From Labilithrix luteola (GTDB lineage: Bacteria; Myxococcota_A; Polyangia; Polyangiales; Polyangiaceae): a stretch of 13,943 bases of DNA. Below, one piece after another: positions 9,201 to 13,943 of this stretch; position 1 is the stretch's first letter; the number at the start of each line of letters is the position of its first letter. The stretch spans positions 1 through 13,943 of the forward strand of contig JAMFST010000712.1 in assembly GCA_026225435.1 (NCBI GenBank), written 5' to 3'. Position numbers and translations under genes: made by a program. The notes beneath the pieces were generated by a model, which worked only from the letters and a program-made list of their open reading frames with translations, had not been told where the DNA came from and made no database searches.

Positions 9201-9958
9201 GCGCTCACCGTGACGGGCACCCCCTCGCGATCGGCGTCGAGGTCGCGGTAGTGGTCGTCCTTGGCCAGCTCGTGCCCGTTCCAGAACAGCTTCATCGCGC
9301 CGGCGACGCCGATCCACACCTCCGCCTTGCGCGTGGCCTCGCCTTGCAGCTTGGCGTCGCGCACGAAGGTCGACGCGTAGACGCACCCCTTCTCGGCCGG
9401 GCGCACCATCGTGCCCAGGTCCACCCAGCCGAACGGTGAGCTGCCCGGGGCGAGGCGGAACGAGACCGGCCGCTCCTTGCCGTCGTAGCGCGTGGCGAGA
9501 TCGAGCGCCTGGCCGAGATCCGTCTCCGGCCCGTAGACCTTGTCGAGCCCCGCCTTCCCCTCGTTGTCGAAGGGGCCGGCGATGAGCCAGCGGCCCACGT
9601 AGGCGAGCGACGCGACCTGGGCGCGCGCCCCTTCGTAGTCGCCACGGCGGCGGCGGGCGTAGGCGCGCAACAAGCCGGCGTAGGCCTTCACCGCGGCGGT
9701 CGCGTGCGGCTCGCGGGTCACCTGGACCAGCGCGTCCTCGACCGGCGCGGGGTCGCCGGTGTCCCATTCGGCCCAGAGCTCGCGCAGCCGGGCGTAGGCC
9801 ATGGCCGGGTCGCCGGAGACCACATCGCGCTCGGCGCGGTCGATCCGGGTCAACCGGTCACTGGAGCCGGCCTGGGCCGGGGCGGCGTGGGCGATGGCGT
9901 CTGCCAGCGGTCCGGCGAGCACCGCTGAGGTGGCGAGGAGCAGAAGGCGCAATCGCAT
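6224..9958 (-). CDS. Secreted TPR/DUF3857/transglutaminase-like protein with intact catalytic triad
   Basis: The 1244-residue protein starts MRLRLLLLATSAVLAG and has a Sec signal peptide, with probable cleavage after AHA near residue 25. Residues about 118-145 contain GRWLIAGPFDNEGK. About 190-275 form a beta-rich module (AEVWIGVAGAMKLFWNGHEL, then GWNRLTLKTC) like sugar- or PA14-type domains. TPR repeats span about 400-615 (for example YKRILELAPEDTAAMRSLADLY). DUF3857 spans about 648-830, then a transglutaminase core with GFGDCKDKATLIVAMLKELN (Cys934), FDHAIAYV (His977) and LFLDGTAEF (Asp990), a complete papain-like triad. About 240 further residues look beta-rich. In this superfamily the core may act as protease, transpeptidase or amidase; the substrate is unknown, and location should be periplasmic or outer. 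It is the first gene of the leftward operon. No Shine-Dalgarno precedes the ATG, and a possible -10 lies so close that the message may be leaderless. Confidence 0.9.
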   Translation of the reverse strand: MRLRLLLLATSAVLAGPLADAIAHAAPAQAGSSDRLTRIDRAERDVVSGDPAMAYARLRELWAEWDTGDPAPVEDALVQVTREPHATAAVKAYAGLLRAYARRRRGDYEGARAQVASLAYVGRWLIAGPFDNEGKAGLDKVYGPETDLGQALDLATRYDGKERPVSFRLAPGSSPFGWVDLGTMVRPAEKGCVYASTFVRDAKLQGEATRKAEVWIGVAGAMKLFWNGHELAKDDHYRDLDADREGVPVTVSAGWNRLTLKTCGDEAAPLFTLRLAAPGGAPDPSLEVEADVSHAREAAAQTFKKHAGDALHPGALAGPLPTFAAHATSRDARWLEAYARYLVTTQGDDSALHEARDFARRAAEASPTAERDLLAGELAEGRNQGAVWIERAAAQVARGNASADAAGRVLLARAAHARAGIERGDAVHLYEEALARDPDDVVANVARAQLFADAGLKETAAARLQAALARNPRSAALLRATSDALGDLDRVSEAAAIDERLEEVRADTPELAHAHVDLAVARRDFPAALRWSDRLNASLPDNPSSLSFAAHVHELAGDRPAAVTSYKRILELAPEDTAAMRSLADLYALSGRTDEQLALLRRVLEITPQDKDVREYVAHAGPAKPRADEAYARPASEFLKHRKELANGRNKRTFVDLQVTTVFPNGLASRFHQLVFQPLTESAAEDARQYAFAFEADDEAVQLRGARVYHENGQIDEAAETGEVPADDPAIATYTSQRGYVVRFPRVSPGDVVELLYRVEDVAPRNAFADYFGEVAYMQSDEPIAHAEYDLITPKSRAFTFGKPTVPGLVATTTEDASTRTYRFVADNVPPLDPESHQPPMGEKLGHVHVSTYKTWDDMGAWYWGLAKDQLVVDDEVRRRVREVTAGLTTERDKVRAVYDYVVQKTRYVALEFGIHGFKPYRASQIFSRGFGDCKDKATLIVAMLKELNIQASLVIVRTGNRGDFESFPASLAIFDHAIAYVPSLDLFLDGTAEFSGSTELPGMDRNALALVVNEGKPRLVHLPDPPASESVTKRTLEATLAADGSSEVDWRTQVTGVRASSYRARFHAESTRKQRLEEELGTELPGLSPDVIEANKLDDNEAPIDLHVHGKAQLTRQEPGVHQSSAAVGPGEHLVRDYAQLASRRQDLRLDAKTTRVDATVFHLPAGARVIRAPDAAHGESPFGSFSVEVASDGSPGDRATVRVTTTVTLSATRISAADYPAFRAFCEKADRALGQRLTYGSN

Positions 9959-9978
9959 GCGGCGGTAGGGTACACTCG
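9959..9978. promoter_or_regulatory. Compact divergent promoter region
   Basis: Only 20 bases separate the divergent ATGs at 9958 (minus) and 9979 (plus). The spacer contains TAGGGTACACT. On the plus strand TACACT (9971-9976) resembles a -10 box. On the minus strand TACCCT (9972-9967) does too, and would start transcription near the ATG at 9958. The -35 regions would have to lie inside the opposite genes, and I see no good TTGACA. AGGG (9967-9970) may instead serve as a weak ribosome-binding site for the ATG at 9979. Confidence 0.35.
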
Positions 9979-11043
9979 ATGACGAAGATGCCGAGAATCG
10001 TCCGCTCCGAAGAGCTAGCCGTCGCGCCGCCCGCGGCCTCGTCCTCCCCGTCGCTGCCGTCCATTCCGGTGATCGGTGGCGCGCCGCCGAGCCCGGACGA
10101 AGGGCACGCGCGTCGCAGCATGAGCGCCGGCCTGCTCAAGACGGTCCGCCCGCACCAGTGGGTGAAGAACGCCTTCGTCCTGGCGCCGATGTTCTTCCAC
10201 AAGGATCTGTTCGTCACCGGCCCGAACAACATCACCGCGCTCAACCTCGACGTCACCGGGCGCGCGCTCGCGGCCACCGCGGTGTTCTGCCTGCTCGCCG
10301 GCGCGGTCTACACCATCAACGATCTCGCCGACGTCGCCGCCGATCGCGTGCACCCGGTGAAGCGCTTCCGCCCGATCGCCAGCGGCGAGGTGCCGGAGTC
10401 GGTCGCCCGCGGCATGGCCACCGCGCTGGTCGCCATCTCGCTCGGGATCGCCTTCCTCCTCGACTACCGCTTCGGCTTCGTCGCGCTCACCTACTTCGTC
10501 GAGAACCTGGCCTACACCTTCAAGCTGAAGAAGGTCGCCTTCCTCGACGTCGGCCTCATCGCCTTCGGCTTCGTGCTCCGCGTCATCGCCGGCGGCTTCG
10601 CCACCAGCGTGCACGTCAGCTGGTACATGCTCGCCTGCACGGCGTTCCTCGCGCTCTTCCTCGGCTTCGGCAAGCGCCGGCACGAGCTCGCGGGGGAGAA
10701 CGCGGGCAAGCAGCGCGCGGCGCTCGAGGCGTACACCGCGACCTCGCTCAACGTGGCGCTCGGGCTCACCGGCGCGGCCACCTGGCTGACGTACCTGGCC
10801 TACACGCTCGACCCGGCGACGCAGGCCGCCTTCAACTCGCACGTGCTCTGGCTGACCACGCCGTTCACCGCCTTCGGCATCTTCCGCTTCCTCATGCTGG
10901 TCAGCGGTCGCGGCGGCCGCGGCACCCGCAGCGAGTCTCCGACGCAAGAAATGTTGCGCGACGTGCCGTTCGTGCTGAATTTGATGTTGTGGGGAATCGT
11001 GGTCGTCGCCATCGTCTACCGGCTCCGTCCGAGCGGGAACTGA
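9979..11043 (+). CDS. UbiA-family prenyltransferase, decaprenyl-phosphate phosphoribosyltransferase-like
   Basis: A 354-residue polytopic membrane protein. LLKTVRPHQWVKNAFVLAPM opens the conserved part. The first Asp-rich motif is NDLADVAADRVHPVKRFRPI (Asn114, Asp115, Asp118, Asp122), and the second is KLKKVAFLDVGLIAFGFVLR with Asp190. Both fit the branch of UbiA containing mycobacterial DPPR synthase (Rv3806c), which transfers phosphoribose from PRPP to decaprenyl phosphate at the inner membrane, rather than quinone or heme prenyltransferases. About eight hydrophobic segments follow. The first 47 residues are Ser/Pro/Ala-rich and non-conserved in appearance; ATG 9988 or ATG 10120 (MSAGLLKT) are alternative starts. 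I keep 9979 because AGGG lies 8 bases upstream. No epimerase genes (DprE1/DprE2 type) are next to it, so use in arabinan synthesis is not shown; the product may feed another polyprenyl-phosphate sugar pathway. Confidence 0.82.
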   Translation: MTKMPRIVRSEELAVAPPAASSSPSLPSIPVIGGAPPSPDEGHARRSMSAGLLKTVRPHQWVKNAFVLAPMFFHKDLFVTGPNNITALNLDVTGRALAATAVFCLLAGAVYTINDLADVAADRVHPVKRFRPIASGEVPESVARGMATALVAISLGIAFLLDYRFGFVALTYFVENLAYTFKLKKVAFLDVGLIAFGFVLRVIAGGFATSVHVSWYMLACTAFLALFLGFGKRRHELAGENAGKQRAALEAYTATSLNVALGLTGAATWLTYLAYTLDPATQAAFNSHVLWLTTPFTAFGIFRFLMLVSGRGGRGTRSESPTQEMLRDVPFVLNLMLWGIVVVAIVYRLRPSGN

Positions 11044-11073
11044 ACCCGCGCGTCGGCGTGTTGAGCCAGTCAT

Positions 11074-11077
11074 GAGG
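11074..11077 (+). promoter_or_regulatory. Ribosome-binding site of the CPBP protease gene
   Basis: GAGG, within TGAGGCGG, lies 8 bases before the ATG at 11086 and fixes that start. It falls in the 42-base gap after the prenyltransferase stop; no terminator is visible there, so the two genes are probably co-transcribed. Confidence 0.55.
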
Positions 11078-11085
11078 CGGCATTT

Positions 11086-11865
11086 ATGAGCAGCGCGACC
11101 GCCGTCACCGACGCGCGCCTGCGCGACAAGCCAGGCGCCTGGGTCGACCTCGGCCTGACGTTGCCGATCTTCCTCGGCTACCACCTGGGGGTCGTCTTCC
11201 TCAAGGTGCGCAACGGGACGGATCTGGTCACCGGCGAGCTGCTCGCGCTCGCCCATGGCGAGGTGCCGATCTACCTCGCCGAGACCGCCTGCATCGGGGT
11301 CATCTTCGCCGGAATCTTCGCCCTCGCTGGCCGCGGCCAGGCCTTCCGGCCGAAGAAGTTCCTCCAGATCGCCATCGAGGGGGCGGTCTACGCCACGCTC
11401 ATGGCGCTCGGGCCCTCGTACCTCGTCGGCCAGATCTTCGCGGCGACGAACAACAGCAGCGCCATCGCCGAGAGCGGCCCGCTGGTCGGTAGCATCATGT
11501 CGATGGGGGCGGGCTTCTACGAGGAGCTCACCTTCCGCGTGATCCTCTTCGGCCTCGGCGCCAAGCTCCTGGTGGCGCTCTTCGCCCGGCAGCGGGTCGG
11601 GCTCACCGGGACCACCGTGCAGCGGGGCTTCAGCCTGCGCGCCTTCGCCCTCGTGATGGGCTGGGGCCTCGTCTGCGCGGCCATCTTCAGCGGCGTGCAC
11701 TACATCGGTGCGCTGGGCGATCCGTTCGAGCTGCCGAGCTTCGTCTTCCGCCTGCTCCTCGGCGTGGCGCTGACGATCATCTACCTGACGCGCGGCTTCG
11801 CAGCGGCGGTGTGGGCGCACGCGCTGTACGACATCTGGATCCTCGCGCTACCTCATACGAGCTAG
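11086..11865 (+). CDS. CPBP-family intramembrane glutamic endopeptidase
   Basis: A 259-residue integral membrane protein of the Rce1-like/Abi (CPBP, PF02517) family. The three hallmark motifs are present in order: EELTFR (Glu146, Glu147, Arg151), FSGVH (Phe201, His205) and HALYD (His245, Asp249). In the Rce1 branch the Glu and His residues form the active site inside the membrane and cleave after prenylated CaaX ends. Most bacterial members act on other targets such as bacteriocin leaders, or have unknown substrates. Hydrophobic segments surround the motifs, for example at about residues 21-38, 59-79 and 98-120. It follows the UbiA-like gene by 42 bases and has a good ribosome-binding site, so an operon is likely. 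A functional tie between a polyprenyl-phosphate enzyme and this protease is not established. Its TAG overlaps the stop of the opposing methyltransferase gene. Confidence 0.88.
   Translation: MSSATAVTDARLRDKPGAWVDLGLTLPIFLGYHLGVVFLKVRNGTDLVTGELLALAHGEVPIYLAETACIGVIFAGIFALAGRGQAFRPKKFLQIAIEGAVYATLMALGPSYLVGQIFAATNNSSAIAESGPLVGSIMSMGAGFYEELTFRVILFGLGAKLLVALFARQRVGLTGTTVQRGFSLRAFALVMGWGLVCAAIFSGVHYIGALGDPFELPSFVFRLLLGVALTIIYLTRGFAAAVWAHALYDIWILALPHTS
11862..11865. other. Overlapping convergent stop codons (CTAG)
   Basis: The protease gene ends with TAG at 11863-11865 and the methyltransferase gene ends with TAG on the other strand at 11864-11862. Both stops sit in one palindromic CTAG, leaving no room for a terminator between the genes. 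Confidence 0.9.
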
Positions 11866-12713
11866 CCCTTGGTCGCGGCGACGAAGAAGCTGTGCGCGAG
11901 CTTGCGGGGTGCAGCTCCGGGGCTGCTCGACTGCGGCCAGCGCTCGAACGGTGCAGCGTAGTCGGCCGGGAGGGTGACGGTCGCGGTCCAGCCGAGCGCG
12001 GTCACCAGCTCCGCCGGCGCGTCGGTGCCGAAGCGCCAGGGGGAGCCGCGCGCCGCCATGGCTGCCACCGCTGGCGCCGAGGTGGTCGACTCGAAGAGCG
12101 CGCGACCGGGGACGTCGAAGAGCAGGTGGCTGCCGGGCGCCGACAGCTCGTTCACCCGCGCGAGCAAGGCGTGGACGTCGGCCTCCTCGATGTACACGAG
12201 CAGCCCCTCGACCACCCAGGCGGTCGGCTCCTCGGGGCGGAACCCAGAGCCGACCAGCGCCGTCGGCCAGTCGCCGGCGATATCGCCCGGCAGCGCAACG
12301 CGCACGCAGCGCGGCAGGCTGGTCTGCAAGCGCGCGCTCTTCCAGGCGAGCACCGGTTCGCGATCGATCTCGTAGAGTCGCGTCGGCCCGGGCGTCGTCG
12401 GCCAGTCGAGCCGGTAGGCGCGTGCGTCCATCCCCGCGGCGAGGAGCACGATCTGCCGGACGCCCGCGCGGCTCGCCTCGAGCAGGCGGTCGTCGAGGTA
12501 CCGCGTCCGCACCTCCACCAGCGGCACCTTGTGCAACCCGCGCGCGTGCGCCCGGGCGAGCATCGCCGCCCCTTCCTCGTCCGCCAGCGCGCGGGCGAAG
12601 GGATCGCTGAAGAGGCGATCGGCGCGATCGGTCTCGGCGGCGCGCATCGCCGCGACGAGGAGCGCGGTGCTCCCGACCGCGTCGATCGCCGCGTCGTTCT
12701 CGGCCTCGGTCAC
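11862..12713 (-). CDS. SAM-dependent methyltransferase, LCMT-like family (TIGR00027 type)
   Basis: The 283-residue protein has the layout of the leucine carboxyl methyltransferase-like family (PF04072). The N-terminal part reads GSTALLVAAMRAAETDRADR, then LFSDPFARAL. VRTRYLDDRLLEA precedes the SAM-binding strand-loop VLLAAGMDARAYRLDWP, and YEIDREPVLAWKSARL follows with an acidic residue for the ribose. VVEGLLVYIEEADVHALLARV is the usual motif after the third strand. Bacterial members methylate mostly unknown small molecules or polyketide-type acids; the eukaryotic namesake acts on protein phosphatase 2A. The start is GTG at 12713, overlapping the MFS stop in GTGA, with GAGGGGGA about 7 bases upstream. 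Coupling to an exporter suggests tailoring of an exported compound, but there is no biosynthetic gene here to support that directly. Confidence 0.87.
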   Translation of the reverse strand: MTEAENDAAIDAVGSTALLVAAMRAAETDRADRLFSDPFARALADEEGAAMLARAHARGLHKVPLVEVRTRYLDDRLLEASRAGVRQIVLLAAGMDARAYRLDWPTTPGPTRLYEIDREPVLAWKSARLQTSLPRCVRVALPGDIAGDWPTALVGSGFRPEEPTAWVVEGLLVYIEEADVHALLARVNELSAPGSHLLFDVPGRALFESTTSAPAVAAMAARGSPWRFGTDAPAELVTALGWTATVTLPADYAAPFERWPQSSSPGAAPRKLAHSFFVAATKG

Positions 12714-13943
12714 GGTGCTTCCCCCTCGGCGACGATCGGCCGACGCGCCACGACCGACGCCGGCTCGGTCGCGCCTTCCGGATTCTTCGGCAAGGTCAGC
12801 GCCACGATCAGCGCGAGCACCATGCCGACCGCCGCGGCCACGTACGGCGCCGTCGGGTTGAAGTAGTCGTACAGGTACCCGCCGAACGCCGGCCCGAACA
12901 TGCGCCCCAGGCTGGCGAACGACTGGTTCACGCCCAGCGTCGCGCCTTGCTCACCCGCTGGCGCGCGCTTGCTCACGTACGACGACGTCGTCGGCTGGGT
13001 GAACCCGTTGCCGACCGCGAGCACCGAGCCGAACACGTAGAGCGCCCACTTCCCCAGCGAAGGTGACGCCGCCAGCCCGGCGAAGGCGACGATCTGCGCG
13101 GCGACCCCGAAGCGCATCAAGCTCACGTCGGGCAGCCGCTTCGACAGCGGACGAACCAGCCCCCCCTGGGTGAGCGCGGCGACGACGCCGATGAGCGCCA
13201 GCACCAGCCCGGTGGCCTTGCGGTCCATCCCGAAGAGCTGCGCGTTGAAGAGGCGGAACGTCTGATCGAGGTTGGTGAACGAGAGGATGACGATGAAGTT
13301 CACCAGGATGACCCGCCCGATCGCCGGCAGCGCCAGCGTGCGACGGGTGGCGGCGAGGTCGAGCGGCGAGAGCCTCCGCTTGGCTACCTCCCCGCTTGCG
13401 CGCTTCTCCGCCGGGAGCGACTCGCCGAGGCCTAGCGCGACCCAGATCATGTTGATGACGCTGAGCCCCGCGGCGACGAAGCAGGGGAAGGCGCCGTTGC
13501 GCCCGTGAATCGGGATGTCGGCGAGCAGGCCGCCGATGGCCGGTCCGAAGATGAAGCCGAGCCCGAAGGCCATGCCGATGAGCCCCATCCCCTTGGCGCG
13601 GTCCTCCGGCTTGGTGACGTCGGCGATGTACGCGCTGGCGGTCCCCAGGTTGGCCGTGGCGATTCCGCTGAAGATGCGCGCGGCGAAGAGCCAGCCGACA
13701 CTGCTGCCGAAGACCAGCGCCATCCCCAGGCCGCTCATGCCGACGGCGGTGGCGGCGACCGACCAGAGGAGCACCGGGCGGCGGCCGATGCGATCGGAGA
13801 GGCGTCCCCACACGGGCACGAAGAGGAACTGCATCAGCGAGTAGACCGACGCGAGCAGCGTGGCGACCGAGGCGCGGGTGGCGAAGTTCGTCACCGCTTC
13901 TTCCGCGAGGAACGGCAAGACGAGCCCGAAGCCGAGCAGGTCG
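12710..13943 (-). CDS. MFS drug/metabolite exporter, DHA1-like (5' end outside window)
   Basis: At least 411 residues. The visible N-terminal residues, DLLGFGLVLPFL, belong to TM1, so only a few residues are missing beyond the right edge; a TTG at 13918 is inside TM1 and is not a real start. The TM2-TM3 loop carries motif A, GRLSDRIGRRPVLL, nearly perfect for the family. TM5 contains GFGLGFIFGPAIGG, like the antiporter motif C of the DHA1 drug:proton exporters. I count twelve hydrophobic spans, with a charged central loop (LPAEKRASGEVAKRRLS) between TM6 and TM7. These features predict proton-driven export of a small molecule across the inner membrane. The substrate cannot be read from sequence. 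The gene overlaps the methyltransferase start by four bases, so the pair is probably one transcription unit. Confidence 0.88.
   Translation of the reverse strand, partial: DLLGFGLVLPFLAEEAVTNFATRASVATLLASVYSLMQFLFVPVWGRLSDRIGRRPVLLWSVAATAVGMSGLGMALVFGSSVGWLFAARIFSGIATANLGTASAYIADVTKPEDRAKGMGLIGMAFGLGFIFGPAIGGLLADIPIHGRNGAFPCFVAAGLSVINMIWVALGLGESLPAEKRASGEVAKRRLSPLDLAATRRTLALPAIGRVILVNFIVILSFTNLDQTFRLFNAQLFGMDRKATGLVLALIGVVAALTQGGLVRPLSKRLPDVSLMRFGVAAQIVAFAGLAASPSLGKWALYVFGSVLAVGNGFTQPTTSSYVSKRAPAGEQGATLGVNQSFASLGRMFGPAFGGYLYDYFNPTAPYVAAAVGMVLALIVALTLPKNPEGATEPASVVARRPIVAEGEAP

Noticed and set aside
10015..11820. 601-codon open frame on the minus strand
   Set aside because: It runs antisense through both the UbiA-like and CPBP genes and across their intergenic gap. 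The product is Glu/Asp/Arg/His-rich with no family signature.
1..13943. tRNA, rRNA, CRISPR array, insertion sequence or attachment site
   Set aside because: No regularly spaced repeats, transposase-like frame, terminal inverted repeats or recognisable RNA gene was seen on either strand by eye; nearly all bases lie in the protein genes listed.

Overview
The window is about 14 kb of very GC-rich DNA (around 70% by eye) with tightly packed, often overlapping genes. Long secreted DUF3857/transglutaminase proteins, a non-flagellar type III secretion C-ring protein and a TIGR00027-type methyltransferase together suggest a myxobacterium or relative (Myxococcota, formerly Deltaproteobacteria). This is inference from gene content and base composition; there is no marker gene to settle it.

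Left two thirds (1-9958, minus strand): five genes are transcribed leftward as a probable operon. In order of transcription they are a 1244-residue exported TPR/DUF3857/transglutaminase protein with a complete Cys-His-Asp triad; a 1296-residue paralogue-like protein, probably a lipoprotein, in which the triad is lost; an SctQ-like C-ring protein of a type III secretion system; a small lipoprotein of unknown fold; and the N-terminal part of a class I/II aminotransferase that runs off the left edge. Three of the four junctions are stop/start overlaps (at 6224, 982 and 401-404), so translation is probably coupled. The only real gap is 89 bases ahead of sctQ.

Middle (9959-11865, plus strand): a 20-base divergent spacer separates the operon from a UbiA-family gene resembling decaprenyl-phosphate phosphoribosyltransferase, followed 42 bases later by a CPBP-family intramembrane protease.

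Right (11862-13943, minus strand): an MFS exporter, cut by the right edge, overlaps an LCMT-family (TIGR00027) SAM-dependent methyltransferase by four bases. The methyltransferase ends tail-to-tail with the protease gene; both stop codons lie within one CTAG.

The most notable points are the pairing of an intact and a dead transglutaminase with identical Cys/Ser-to-His/Thr spacing, their operon linkage to a lone sctQ-like gene, and a possible internal start in that gene matching the known SctQ-C product. No tRNA, rRNA, CRISPR, insertion sequence or convincing terminator was seen. No gene-free stretch exceeds about 90 bases.
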